Below, piece after piece: positions 8,504 to 17,498 of a stretch of 64,000 bases of DNA. The stretch covers positions 20,693-84,692 of the forward strand of contig NZ_JAGPXY010000026.1 in the NCBI RefSeq assembly GCF_018070325.1. Direction: 5' to 3'. Below the pieces are notes generated by a model. It made no database searches. It was not told the DNA's origin and saw only the letters and a program-made list of their open reading frames with translations. Position 1 is the first letter of the stretch; each line of letters begins with the position of its first letter. The stretch comes from Micromonospora sp. H61. GTDB lineage: Bacteria > Actinomycetota > Actinomycetes > Mycobacteriales > Micromonosporaceae. The position numbers and the translations under genes are program-made.

Positions 8504-9646
8504 TCAGGCCCGCCGGTTGGCAGCGGCGGTGGCCAGCCCGGTCAACGCGGTCCGCGCCGTCTGGTCCACGGGCGCGGCGTCGAGCGCGGCCAGCGCGTCG
8601 CTGACCCGCTCGGCGATCATCTGCTCCACCCGGGTCACCGCGCCGGTCTCGGCGACCAGTTCGGCGAGCGTGTCGACCGATCCGTCGGCGGCCCGCTCCA
8701 ACGCCGTGAGCTGTGCCGGCGTGGCCAGCTCACGGGCCAGCATGAGCAGCGTGGTCGGCTTGCCGGTGCGGAGGTCGTCCCCGGCCGGCTTGCCGGTCGC
8801 CGCCGGGTCGCCGTAGACGCCGAGCAGGTCGTCGCGGAGCTGGAACGCTTCGCCGACAGCCAGGCCGTAGCGGGTGTACGCGGAGACCAGCGGGTCGTCG
8901 GCGGGCACCCCGGCCAGGCAGGCGCCGAAGAGCAGTGGTCGCTGGACGGTGTAGCTGGCGGTCTTGTAGCGGGCCACCCGTAATGCCCGGTCGACCGACC
9001 AGCTCTCCGGGTCGTTCTCGCCGAGCACGTCCAGATACTGCCCGGCGACCGTCTCGACCCGCATCTGGTCGTAGCAGCGGCGCACCTCGAAGAGTCGCGT
9101 CGACGGCACCGAGGCGTGGGAAAGCAACTGGTCGGCCCAGACCATGCAGAGGTCGCCGATGAGCACGGCGACGGCCTCCCCGAACCGGCCGGGATCACCT
9201 CGGTGGCCGGCGGCGACGTGCTGTTCGGCGAGCGCGACGTGCGCGGTGGGCCGGCCGCGGCGGGTGGTGGACGCGTCCATCACGTCGTCGTGCACCAGCG
9301 CGAAGGTGTGCAGCAACTCCAGCGCGGCCAGCGCGGGCAGCACGGGTGGTAGCGGCGCGGTGCCACCGACGGCCCCGCGCCACCCCCAGTAGGCGAACGT
9401 GGAGCGGATCCGCTTGCCGCCGGTCAGGACGGCCTCCCGCGCGGTGGCGGCGAAGCTGCCCATCGACGAGTCGATGTCGTTGAGGGTGTCGACCTCGGCG
9501 GTGAGGAAGGCGTCCAGGGTCTCGTCGACAGCCGTGACCAGATCGTGGGTATAAGCAGCCAGAACGGCGCGGACCGGATCGTCCCCGTCCCCCGGCCCTG
9601 TCGGCGCCACGCGGGTCACGTTGCCCGCAACTGCGTCGTTGGCCAT
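8504..9646 (-). CDS. crtE: Geranylgeranyl diphosphate synthase (polyprenyl synthetase)
   Basis: 380 aa. It condenses IPP units onto allylic diphosphates to make the C20 precursor. First Asp-rich motif HDDVMDAST (Asp120, Asp121, Asp124) preceded by GGKRIRSTF; second motif FQLRDDLLGVYGD. The N-terminal 40 residues are extended and disordered. It is the first gene of the leftward carotenoid operon. Its ATG (9644-9646) faces crtB across a 65-bp divergent promoter region with a strong palindrome. Confidence 0.93.
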   Translation of the reverse strand: MANDAVAGNVTRVAPTGPGDGDDPVRAVLAAYTHDLVTAVDETLDAFLTAEVDTLNDIDSSMGSFAATAREAVLTGGKRIRSTFAYWGWRGAVGGTAPLPPVLPALAALELLHTFALVHDDVMDASTTRRGRPTAHVALAEQHVAAGHRGDPGRFGEAVAVLIGDLCMVWADQLLSHASVPSTRLFEVRRCYDQMRVETVAGQYLDVLGENDPESWSVDRALRVARYKTASYTVQRPLLFGACLAGVPADDPLVSAYTRYGLAVGEAFQLRDDLLGVYGDPAATGKPAGDDLRTGKPTTLLMLARELATPAQLTALERAADGSVDTLAELVAETGAVTRVEQMIAERVSDALAALDAAPVDQTARTALTGLATAAANRRA

Positions 9647-9655
9647 GCGGCTGAG

Positions 9656-9671
9656 CGTACCCTAGGGTACG
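9656..9671. promoter_or_regulatory. 16-bp perfect palindrome between crtE and crtB
   Basis: CGTACCCT/AGGGTACG is a gapless palindrome in the middle of the divergent crtE-crtB promoter region, 10 bp upstream of crtE and 41 bp upstream of crtB. It is the obvious candidate operator for the LitR-like regulator of the same cluster, although that link is inferred. Confidence 0.55.
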
Positions 9672-9711
9672 AGTTGCGTCGATTGGTGCGTCGAAAAATG
9701 GAGGAGGGCCG

Positions 9712-10635
9712 GTGGAAACTGATCTCACCGCTGCCTATGACCGGTGCCGTGAGCTGCACAAACGCCACGGCCGCACCTACTATCTCGCCACCCGCCTGCT
9801 CCCCGCTTGGAAACGACGACATGTGCACGCCCTCTACGGGTTCACGCGGTACGCGGACGAGATCGTCGACCGCACCGAGGACCTGCCGCCGGCCGAGCGG
9901 GCCGCCCTGCTGGACCACTGGGCCAGCCAGTTCGTGGCCGGTCTGCACGGTGCGCCGGTCGACGACCCACTGTTGCCGGCAGTGCTGCACACGATCGCCG
10001 TCTTCGATCTCGACCGGGACGACTTTGCGTCGTTTCTGAAGAGCATGGCGATGGACCTGACCGTCACCGCGTACCCGACCTACGACCACCTGCTCGACTA
10101 CATGGAGGGCTCGGCGGCGGTCATCGGCACCATGATGCTCCCGATCCTGGGCACCTCCGACCCGGTGGCGGCCCGGGAGCCGGCCCGACAACTCGGCTTC
10201 GCCTTCCAGCTCACCAACTTCATCCGGGACGTCGCCGAGGACCTCGACCGGGGCCGCACCTACCTGCCGGACGAGGACATGGCGAAGTTCGGGGTCACCC
10301 GCGAGGAGTTGGTCGAGGCCCGCGCCCGGGGCCGCGTCACAGCCCGGATCCGCGAGCTGATCGAGTACGAGGTGACCCGCGCCCAGGCGCACTACGGCGC
10401 CGCAGCACCAGGCATCACCATGCTGGCGCCCGCCTCGCAGGCCTGCATGCGCACCGCGTACGCCCTCTACGGCGGCATCCTCGACGAGGTGGCCGCGCAG
10501 GACTACGACGTCTTCGTCCGGCGGGCCCTGGTGCCGCAGCGGCGACGGATGGCGGTGGCCGCGCGGGCCCTGCTCAGCCCGACCGGTACCCCGGTCGTCA
10601 TCCCCGGGCCGACCATCCAGCCGGAGAGCCGGTGA
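9712..10635 (+). CDS. crtB: Phytoene synthase
   Basis: 307 aa, GTG at 9712 behind a strong GGAGGGCC site. It joins two GGPP molecules head to head to give phytoene. Both Asp-rich motifs are intact: RYADEIVD (Asp49, Asp53) and RDVAEDLDRGRTYLP. GFAFQLTNFIRDV and the length fit the squalene/phytoene synthase family. It is co-oriented with the photolyase gene, which starts inside its stop (GTGA). Confidence 0.95.
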   Translation: METDLTAAYDRCRELHKRHGRTYYLATRLLPAWKRRHVHALYGFTRYADEIVDRTEDLPPAERAALLDHWASQFVAGLHGAPVDDPLLPAVLHTIAVFDLDRDDFASFLKSMAMDLTVTAYPTYDHLLDYMEGSAAVIGTMMLPILGTSDPVAAREPARQLGFAFQLTNFIRDVAEDLDRGRTYLPDEDMAKFGVTREELVEARARGRVTARIRELIEYEVTRAQAHYGAAAPGITMLAPASQACMRTAYALYGGILDEVAAQDYDVFVRRALVPQRRRMAVAARALLSPTGTPVVIPGPTIQPESR

Positions 10636-11957
10636 CCGCGAGCACGGCGATCGTGCTCCTCACCCGCGACCTGCGGGTGCATGACCACCCGGCGCTGGCC
10701 ACCACCTGTGCGGCCTTCGACCAGGTGGTGCCGCTGTACGTGCTCGACCCGGCGCTGGCCGACCTCTCCGCCAACCGCACCCGCTTCCTGCACCAGGCCC
10801 TCGCCGACCTGCGCGACCAACTCCGTGAGCGTGGTGGCGACCTGGTGGTCCGGCACGGCGACCCGGCGGCCGAGACGATCCGGCTGGCCGGCGAGATCGG
10901 GGCCACCGCCGTCGCGCTGTCGGCCGACGTCAGCCACTACGCCGTCCGTCGGGAGCGGCGACTACGCGCCGAGTGCGAGCGGCACCGGCTGCACCTGCGA
11001 CTGTTTCCCGGGTTGACAGTGGTCGAGCCGGGCGCGTTGCGGCCCGGTGGCGGCGGCGACCACTACCGGGTGTTCAGCCCGTACCACAGGGCCTGGGCGG
11101 CGAACCGGTGGCGCGAGGAGTTGGCCGCGCCGCGCCGGATCGCGCTGCCCGATCGGGTACGCGTGGGTCGGCTGCCGGCGCTGCCGGCCGGCGACTCACC
11201 CGACGCGGCCAGCGGTGGTGAGCGGATCGCCCGGCAGCGGCTCACCGACTGGCTGCCCGACCTGACCCGGTACGGCGATCAGCACGACGACATGGCCGGC
11301 GACGACACGTCCCGGCTCAGCCCGTACCTGCGCTTCGGCTGCGTTTCGCCGCTGGCGGTGGCGAACCGCGCCGGCGACCGGTCCGGCCCGTTCGTCAGGC
11401 AGCTCTGCTGGCGGGACTTCTACTACCAGGTCACCGCAGCCTTCCCGGAGATCTCGACAACGGCGTACCGGCGGGGCGCCACCGAGCAGTGGCGCTACGA
11501 CGACGACGCCTTGGCGGCCTGGACCGAGGGACGCACCGGAATGCCGATCGTCGACGCCGGGATGCGGCAGATGCTGGCACAGGGCTGGATGCACAACCGG
11601 GCCCGGCTGATCACCGCCGGCTACCTGACCAAACACCTCGGGCAGGACTGGCGGTCCGGAGTGGCGGTGTTCTTCCGCTGGCTGCTCGACGGGGACGTGG
11701 CGAACAACTCCGGCAACTGGCAGTGGGTCGCCGGCACCGGCAACGACACGAAGCCCTACCGGGGGTTCAACCCGGTCCGGCAGGCCGAACGGTACGACCC
11801 GGACGGCGACTACGTGCGTCGGTGGGTGCCGGAGCTGGCGGGGGTGCAGGGCAAGGCCATCCACCAACCGTGGCGGCTGCCCGAGGCCCTGCGCCAGACG
11901 CTCGACTACCCACCGCCCCTCTCGGTACCGGGCACCGACCCCGTCTGGCTGCGCTGA
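10632..11957 (+). CDS. phr: Deoxyribodipyrimidine photolyase
   Basis: 441 aa, GTG start overlapping the crtB stop by 4 bp. N-terminal antenna-binding domain (TAIVLLTRDLRVHDHPAL) and C-terminal FAD domain with DDTSRLSPYLRFGCVSP, QLCWRDFYYQ, the signature MPIVDAGMRQMLAQGWMHNRARL, the electron-transfer region DGDVANNSGNWQWVAGTG, and GFNPVRQAERYDPDGDYVRRWVPEL. It repairs UV cyclobutane pyrimidine dimers using blue light. Pairing with carotenoid genes under a LitR-like regulator fits a light-protection regulon. Confidence 0.95.
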   Translation: MTASTAIVLLTRDLRVHDHPALATTCAAFDQVVPLYVLDPALADLSANRTRFLHQALADLRDQLRERGGDLVVRHGDPAAETIRLAGEIGATAVALSADVSHYAVRRERRLRAECERHRLHLRLFPGLTVVEPGALRPGGGGDHYRVFSPYHRAWAANRWREELAAPRRIALPDRVRVGRLPALPAGDSPDAASGGERIARQRLTDWLPDLTRYGDQHDDMAGDDTSRLSPYLRFGCVSPLAVANRAGDRSGPFVRQLCWRDFYYQVTAAFPEISTTAYRRGATEQWRYDDDALAAWTEGRTGMPIVDAGMRQMLAQGWMHNRARLITAGYLTKHLGQDWRSGVAVFFRWLLDGDVANNSGNWQWVAGTGNDTKPYRGFNPVRQAERYDPDGDYVRRWVPELAGVQGKAIHQPWRLPEALRQTLDYPPPLSVPGTDPVWLR

Positions 11958-13034
11958 TCAGAGCACCGAGTGCAACGCCTCGACCAGTTCGTCCACCCGG
12001 TCGTGCTCGGCGAGGTGCGCAGTGGCGTACGCGAAGATGTAGCCGCGCTCGGGGTCGGCCCACGCGCTGCTGCCGCCGATGCCACCCATGCCCCAGCTGC
12101 CGTCCGGCTCCCACTGCATGCCCAGGGTCCAGTGGGCGTCGCGGTCCAGCACCAGGTCCGGCCCGTCGTACTGGACCCGGATCGCCTCCGCCACCAGCTC
12201 CGGGCTGAACAGCCGAACCCCGTCCAGGACACCACCGGCCAGGAGGCCGGCGTAGAGCCGGGCCAGGCTGGACGCTGTGGCGTGCAGGTTGACCGCTGGC
12301 ACCTCCGCGCCCCGCCACATCGGGCTGTTCAGCACGGCCAGGTCCAGCCCGCCGGCCGGGTTGCCCATCGCCCGCGCCCGTGGCGAGCCGGGCTCGCCGA
12401 GCATTCGGGTCGGCCACTGCGGGTCGCCGTACCGCAGGTCCGCGCACCGCAACTGGTCCGCCTCGGTCAACCCGAAGCCGAGGTCGAGTTGCCACCGGTC
12501 GGCGATCTCCTCGGCCAGGAACCGGCCCACCGACCGTCCGTCGACGCGGCGGACCAGCTCGCCCACCAGGTGCCCGTACGTCCAGGCGTGTTCCCCGGCG
12601 ACCGAGCCCGGCGACCACTCGGGGTCGGCGGCGGCCAGGTCGCCGATGAGCAGCGCCCAGTCGGCGATCGCGGCGGCCGGTCGCGGCACCGGAAAGGCCG
12701 GCAGTCCGGCGGTGTGCGACAACACCTGACGCACTGTGGCGGGAGTGCGGAACTCCGGCCAGTACCGGTCCACGGGTGCGTCGAGATCGACGGTTCCCCG
12801 GTCGACGAGCAGCAACAGGCAGAGCGCTGCCACCGGCTTGCCGACCGAGTAGACGTTCACCAGCGTGTCCGGCAGCCACGGCTCGCCGCCCGGCCCGTGG
12901 CCGCGGCGGGAGCCGCCGGTCAGGTCCACGGCCGGCTGCCCGTCGTACCAGATGGTCACTGCGGCGCCGGTTTCCCGACCGGAGGCGAGCAGGTCGTGGA
13001 AGCAGTCCCGGACCGGAGCGAAGCGTGCGTGCAT
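11958..13034 (-). CDS. Serine hydrolase of the beta-lactamase/esterase (family VIII) type
   Basis: 358 aa, ATG at 13032-13034. The class C-like nucleophile motif S-x-x-K is SVGK (Ser63, Lys66) in NVYSVGKPVAALCLLLLVDRG. The second motif is a Tyr-Gly-His (WTYGH, Tyr153). LSHTAGLPAF and the C-terminal GGIGGSSAWADPERGYIFAYAT, with the GGSSAW segment in the KTG-like position, complete the fold. No signal peptide, so probably a cytoplasmic esterase or peptidase rather than a penicillinase. It converges directly on the photolyase (no gap). Confidence 0.85.
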   Translation of the reverse strand: MHARFAPVRDCFHDLLASGRETGAAVTIWYDGQPAVDLTGGSRRGHGPGGEPWLPDTLVNVYSVGKPVAALCLLLLVDRGTVDLDAPVDRYWPEFRTPATVRQVLSHTAGLPAFPVPRPAAAIADWALLIGDLAAADPEWSPGSVAGEHAWTYGHLVGELVRRVDGRSVGRFLAEEIADRWQLDLGFGLTEADQLRCADLRYGDPQWPTRMLGEPGSPRARAMGNPAGGLDLAVLNSPMWRGAEVPAVNLHATASSLARLYAGLLAGGVLDGVRLFSPELVAEAIRVQYDGPDLVLDRDAHWTLGMQWEPDGSWGMGGIGGSSAWADPERGYIFAYATAHLAEHDRVDELVEALHSVL

Positions 13035-13114
13035 CCGGCCACGGTAGGCGTCCGGGTCGGTGCGCGCGCCGACTTTTCCGCCGACCCCGGTGGTTGGGGT
13101 GGTGTCGCTGGGGG

Positions 13115-14602
13115 ATGCTGTTCGGTGTGGCGGATCCGGAGCTGGTGGATGTGGTCGTGGTCGGGCTCGGGGTCGGCGGCGAGGAGGTGGCCGAGCGACT
13201 TGCCGAGGCCGGCCTGAACGTCGTCGGCGTCGAACGGGATCTCGTCGGCGGGGAGTGCCCGTACTGGGGCTGCATCCCGAGCAAGATGATGATCAGAGCC
13301 GCCAACGCGCTCGCCGAGGCTCGCCGGGTCGACGGGCTCGCCGGAACGGCGCAGGTCCAGCCGGACTGGGCGCCGGTGGCGAAGCGGATCCGCGAGGAAG
13401 CCACCGACACCTGGGACGACACGGTCGCGGCGGAGCGGTTCGTCGGCAAGGGCGGCCGGCTCGTGCGGGGCAGCGGCAGGCTCGACGGTCCGCGCCGGGT
13501 CCGCGTCGGTGACCAGGTGTTCGAGGCCCGGCACGGGGTGGTGCTGGGCACCGGCACGCGTCCGTCGGTGCCGCCGATCGACGGCCTGACCGACACGCCG
13601 TACTGGACCAACCACCAGGCGATCGAGGTCGAGGAGCTGCCGGAGTCGCTGCTCGTGCTGGGTGGCGGCGCGATCGGCCTGGAGTTGGCGCAGGTCTTCG
13701 TCCGCTTCGGGGTCCGGGTCACAGTGGTCGAGGCGCTCGACCGGGTGCTGGCCGTCGAGGAACCCGAGGCGTCCGAGGTCGCCGCCGCGGCGCTGCGCGC
13801 CGACGGCGTGGAGATCCACACCGGGGTACGCGCCGAACGGGTCGAACACGACGGGACCAGGTTCACACTGCGCGGTGGCGGCGGCGCGGAGTTCACCGCC
13901 GACCGGCTGCTGGTGGTGACCGGGCGCAAGGCACACCTGAGCGAGCTGGGCCTGGACACGATCGGCCTGGACGCCAGCCAGCGTTACCTCCCGGTCGACG
14001 ACCGTCTGCACGTCACCGACCACCTCTGGGCGGTCGGCGACATCACCGGCGAGGGCGCCTTCACGCACATCGCCATGTACCAGGCGGGGATCGTGATCGC
14101 CGACATCCTGGCCCGTGCCCGGCAGGCGAAGGCGGGGGCGGACGCCAGCGGCACCTCCAGCGTGGTCGGCGGCGCGATGGGCGCATCCAGCTCGCTGGCC
14201 GCCAGCGGGTCGAGCGGGTCGGCCGGCACCGTTCCGCGAGCCGACTACCGCGCGCTGCCCCGGGTGACGTTCACCGATCCCGAGATCGGCGCGGTCGGGC
14301 TCACCGAACAGCAGGCCCGCGAACGCGGCATCAACGTGCAGGTGGGTTTCACCAAGCTCAGCAGCTCCACCCGCGGCTGGATCCACCGGGTCGGCGACGA
14401 CGGTTTCATCAAGCTCGTGGCGGACGCCGACCAGGGCGTGCTGATCGGTGCCACCTCGGCCGGCCCGGCCGGTGGCGAGGTGCTGTCCGCGCTGGTGGTG
14501 GCGGTGCACGCGGCGGTGCCGCTGAGTCAGCTCCGGCACATGATCTACGCGTACCCGACCTTTCACCGGGCCATCGAAACCGCCCTGCGCGACCTGTCCT
14601 GA
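13115..14602 (+). CDS. FAD-dependent pyridine nucleotide-disulfide oxidoreductase (lipoamide dehydrogenase/mercuric reductase-like)
   Basis: About 495 aa. Start ATG 13115 or GTG 13127 (GGGGGA at 13110 would suit the GTG). FAD Rossmann motif VVVVGLGVGGEEVAERLAEAG, redox disulfide in GGECPYWGCIPSK, second dinucleotide motif LLVLGGGAIGLELAQVFVRFG, LWAVGDITGEGAFTH, and dimerisation domain from ALPRVTFTDPEIGAVGLTE to YAYPTFHRAIETAL. The substrate is unknown; the C-terminal His of true lipoamide dehydrogenases (HxHPT) is a Tyr here. A Ser/Ala/Gly-rich insert of about 35 residues precedes the dimerisation domain. No 2-oxo acid dehydrogenase genes are nearby. Confidence 0.85.
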   Translation: MLFGVADPELVDVVVVGLGVGGEEVAERLAEAGLNVVGVERDLVGGECPYWGCIPSKMMIRAANALAEARRVDGLAGTAQVQPDWAPVAKRIREEATDTWDDTVAAERFVGKGGRLVRGSGRLDGPRRVRVGDQVFEARHGVVLGTGTRPSVPPIDGLTDTPYWTNHQAIEVEELPESLLVLGGGAIGLELAQVFVRFGVRVTVVEALDRVLAVEEPEASEVAAAALRADGVEIHTGVRAERVEHDGTRFTLRGGGGAEFTADRLLVVTGRKAHLSELGLDTIGLDASQRYLPVDDRLHVTDHLWAVGDITGEGAFTHIAMYQAGIVIADILARARQAKAGADASGTSSVVGGAMGASSSLAASGSSGSAGTVPRADYRALPRVTFTDPEIGAVGLTEQQARERGINVQVGFTKLSSSTRGWIHRVGDDGFIKLVADADQGVLIGATSAGPAGGEVLSALVVAVHAAVPLSQLRHMIYAYPTFHRAIETALRDLS

Positions 14603-14694
14603 CCCCGGCTCCGCGTGACGATCAAGCAGTGCGCCGACAAACGCCGGCAATTTGCTGTTCATTTCTTTCATCCAGGTGACGTACGATTGCGACC

Positions 14695-15699
14695 GTGACC
14701 AAGCGGTTGACTGAAGTTGCCAAGAAGGCGGGCGTCAGCGAGGCCACCGTCAGCCGGGTGCTCAACGGCCGCGACGGGGTCTCCGAGGCGACCCGCACCG
14801 CCGTGCTGACGGCACTGGACGTGCTCGGTTACGAGCGGCCGACCAAGCTGCGCGGCGAACGCGCCCGGCTGGTCGGGCTGGTGCTGCCCGAGTTGCAGAA
14901 CCCGATCTTCCCGGCGCTGGCCGAGGTCGTCACCGGCACCCTCGCTCAGCGCGGCTACACCCCTGCGCTCTGTGCCCGGACCATCGGTGGGGTCTCCGAA
15001 ATGGACTACGTGGAGATGCTCCTCGACCACCAGGTCTCCGGGGTGATCTTCGCCGGTGGCTCGTACGCGCTCGCCGACGCCCGACACGACCACTACCGTC
15101 GGCTGACCGACCGTGGGCTTCCGGTCGTGCTGGTCAACGCCGGTGTGGACGAGCTGGGTTTTCCCCGCGTCTCCACCGACGACGCGGTGGCGGTGGAGCA
15201 GGCGTACGGGCACCTGCGCTCGCTCGGGCACGAACGGATCGGCATGGTGCTCGGCCCGGAGGGGCATGTGCCGTCGCGGCGCAAGCTCGACGCGATGGTC
15301 CAGGCTGCCGGCTGGGACGAGGGCGACGCCGAGTGCGTCGAGCGTTCCAGCTTCTCGATGGAGGGTGCGCGGGTCGCCGCGACGAAGTTGGTCGAGCGGG
15401 GCGTGACCGGCATCATCTGCGCCAGCGACGTGCTCGCGCTGGGCACGATTCGGGCGGCCCGCCGGCTGGGCCGTTCGGTTCCGGCCGACGTGTCGGTGGT
15501 GGGTTTCGACGACTCCGCCTTCATGACGTGCACCGATCCGCCGTTGACCACAGTGCGGCAACCGATCGAGACGATGGGGCAGGCCGCCGTGGATCTGCTG
15601 GTCACCCAGATCGAGGGTGCCGGTGTCCTTCAGGACGAGCTGCTGTTCGAGCCGGAGTTGGTGGTGCGGGGCTCCACCGCGCCCGCCCCTGGCCGCTAG
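14695..15699 (+). CDS. LacI family regulator of the alpha-glucan locus
   Basis: 334 aa, GTG start at 14695. N-terminal LacI headpiece (LTEVAKKAGVSEATVSRVLNGRDGVSEATR), hinge near LGYERP, then a periplasmic-binding-like effector domain (LVGLVLPELQNPIFPALAEVV, SGVIFAGGSY, GIICASDVLALGTIRAA, PADVSVVGFDDSAFM, PPLTTVRQP). It probably represses the adjacent sugar importer, glucosidase and glucanases and is released by an imported oligosaccharide. It has its own terminator and is followed by the importer operon on the same strand. Confidence 0.9.
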   Translation: MTKRLTEVAKKAGVSEATVSRVLNGRDGVSEATRTAVLTALDVLGYERPTKLRGERARLVGLVLPELQNPIFPALAEVVTGTLAQRGYTPALCARTIGGVSEMDYVEMLLDHQVSGVIFAGGSYALADARHDHYRRLTDRGLPVVLVNAGVDELGFPRVSTDDAVAVEQAYGHLRSLGHERIGMVLGPEGHVPSRRKLDAMVQAAGWDEGDAECVERSSFSMEGARVAATKLVERGVTGIICASDVLALGTIRAARRLGRSVPADVSVVGFDDSAFMTCTDPPLTTVRQPIETMGQAAVDLLVTQIEGAGVLQDELLFEPELVVRGSTAPAPGR

Positions 15700-15721
15700 G
15701 CGCCACACCGAACGACGCTTC

Positions 15722-15757
15722 GGCCGTCGACCGCCTCTCGCGGTCGGCGGCCGTTTT
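15722..15757 (+). terminator. Rho-independent terminator after the LacI gene
   Basis: A 13-bp stem (GGCCGTCGACCGC with GCGGTCGGCGGCC, one G-T wobble) closes a CTCTC loop at 15722-15752, followed by GTTTTCGTCGTT. It separates the regulator from the importer operon. Confidence 0.8.
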
Positions 15758-16032
15758 CGTCGTTGCTCACCATCGTCAGCATCGACCGGTCCGAATGGCC
15801 GGTCATAAGCGATCAATAGCCGTCAAATCGGGCTGCTTTCAGCGGCTTGCCAACATCTGTCGTCATCACGTCGTGTCCTTTCGGAACAGGGTCGATACCT
15901 TGCCGAAATGAGTCGGCCTCGCTACAGTGACTCCACTCACACCTGGCTCCGACGCAGCTACTGGGCGTCAGGTCGTATCACCGCAGATCAGCGAAGGTCA
16001 TTGGAGACACCCGTTCCCGAAGGGATGGACAG
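15758..16032. promoter_or_regulatory. Promoter region of the sugar importer operon
   Basis: No gene is seen in these 275 bp. TTTCGG (15879-15884) and CCGAAA (15903-15908) form a spaced inverted repeat, a possible LacI-type operator, upstream of the binding-protein gene. No convincing -35/-10 pair could be assigned by eye. Confidence 0.3.
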
Positions 16033-17412
16033 ATGTCCGTACCGCAACACCGAAAGGCTGCGGCGGTTGCGCTCGTGGCCGGCCTGGGGCTCAGCCTCAC
16101 GGCGTGCTCCACGAAGAGCGACGACAAGGGCTCGAACGCCAACGGCAAGGTCACCATCACGGTCGACTGCCAGCCGGTCGGCGCGCAGAAAGAGCTGTTG
16201 AAGAACTGGAACGACGACGTCGCCGAGTTCCAGAAGCAGAACCCGGACATCACCATCAAGAGCGTCAGCGTCGGCGAGCAGTGCAACAACCCGCCGGACT
16301 TCACCGCCCGCCTCGCCGGCGGCACCGTGACCGACGTCTTCTACGGATACATGACCGATCTCCAGCAGGTGCTCGACTCCGGTCAGGCGATGGACATCGG
16401 CCCGCACGTCAACAAGGACGCGATCTCAACCTGGGACAGCGTCGACCCGGCGCTCAAGGAGGTCTTCACCGACGGCGGCAAGCTCTACGCCGTTCCGGTG
16501 AAGAACTACTCGATGGGCCTGGTCTACAACAAGGCCCTGTTCCAGCAGGCCGGGCTGGACGTGAACAACCCGCCCAAGACCTGGGCCGACGTCCGTGCCG
16601 CCGCCAAGAAGATCTCCGCGCTCGGCAACGGCATCGCCGGCTACTCGGAGTACAGCGCCGGCAACACCGGCGGCTGGCACTTCACCTCCCTGCTCTACTC
16701 GCAGGGTGGCCAGGTGCTGACCGAGGACGGCAAGAAGGCCGACTTCAACAACGCCATGGGCAAGCAGGTCCTGCAGAACCTCAAGGACATGCGGTACGGC
16801 GACAACAGCATGGGCGCCCGTCAGCTGCTCCAGTGGGGCGACCTGCTGACGAACGCCGGCGCGGGCAAGGTCGGCATGTTCATCGGCGCGCCGGACGCCA
16901 CCCAGGCGATCGTCAGCCAGTTCCAGGGCAAGTTCCAGGACTGGGCGATGGCCCCGCTGCCCGGCCAGGACGGCGCGGCGAAGGGGACGCTCGGTGGTGG
17001 CGAGGGCTACTTCTTCAAGAAGGACCTCACTCCCGAGCAGGTCAAGGCCGGTCTGAAGTGGATCGCGTACCAGAAGCTCACCCCGGGCAAGGGCCAGTTC
17101 GACTACGTGCGGGCCAAGCCGCAGAACTACCCGGTGGGTCTGCCCCAGCCGCTGCTCTTCGCCAACGGCAGTGACGCCCAGAAGCAGGAGCTGGAGCTGC
17201 GTAAGGCGAACGCGAACGTCGACACGGCGAACTTCGCGCTCTTCGAGGCGACCCCGGTTCCGATCAAGGGTGAGCCGCGCAACGCCCAGGCCGTCTACGC
17301 GGTGCTCGACGCCGCGATGTCGGGTGTGCTGACCAACCCGAACTCGAACATCGACGCACTGCTCAAGACCGCCGAGGAGAAGGTCAACCAGCTCCTCGCC
17401 GCCGAGAGCTGA
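16033..17412 (+). CDS. Sugar-binding lipoprotein of an ABC importer
   Basis: 459 aa, ATG 16033. Lipoprotein signal peptide ending in LSLTACS (Cys25). The mature protein is an extracellular solute-binding family 1 (MalE-like) fold: WNDDVAEFQKQNPDITIKSVSVG, VTDVFYGYMTDLQQVL, KLYAVPVKNYSMGLVYNKALFQQAGLD, and GAGKVGMFIGAPD. It captures an oligosaccharide and feeds the two permeases downstream. Context (alpha-glucosidase, alpha-1,3-glucanases) suggests nigero- or malto-oligosaccharides. Confidence 0.92.
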   Translation: MSVPQHRKAAAVALVAGLGLSLTACSTKSDDKGSNANGKVTITVDCQPVGAQKELLKNWNDDVAEFQKQNPDITIKSVSVGEQCNNPPDFTARLAGGTVTDVFYGYMTDLQQVLDSGQAMDIGPHVNKDAISTWDSVDPALKEVFTDGGKLYAVPVKNYSMGLVYNKALFQQAGLDVNNPPKTWADVRAAAKKISALGNGIAGYSEYSAGNTGGWHFTSLLYSQGGQVLTEDGKKADFNNAMGKQVLQNLKDMRYGDNSMGARQLLQWGDLLTNAGAGKVGMFIGAPDATQAIVSQFQGKFQDWAMAPLPGQDGAAKGTLGGGEGYFFKKDLTPEQVKAGLKWIAYQKLTPGKGQFDYVRAKPQNYPVGLPQPLLFANGSDAQKQELELRKANANVDTANFALFEATPVPIKGEPRNAQAVYAVLDAAMSGVLTNPNSNIDALLKTAEEKVNQLLAAES

Positions 17413-17420
17413 CCGATCGT

Positions 17421-17451
17421 GTGGGGGTCGGGACGCCGACCCGACCCCCAC
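17421..17451 (+). terminator. Intercistronic hairpin between binding protein and permease genes
   Basis: A perfect 12-bp stem (GTGGGGGTCGGG with CCCGACCCCCAC) and a 7-nt loop lie 8 bp after the binding-protein stop. There is no T-run. Such hairpins stabilise the upstream message or partly terminate, giving more binding protein than permease. Confidence 0.65.
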
Positions 17452-17498
17452 GCCACTCGCGCCACATCTCGACGTCACCGACTCACCCAGGAGTTGCC

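Noticed and set aside
5431..8604. A 1057-codon open frame on the plus strand
   Set aside because: It runs antisense through litR, idi and crtI; its Arg/Gly/Pro-rich sequence is a shadow of GC-rich third codon positions.
11958..13034. Secreted beta-lactamase
   Set aside because: SxxK and Tyr motifs are present, but there is no signal peptide and a Tyr-Gly-His replaces Tyr-x-Asn; an esterase-like hydrolase is the safer call.
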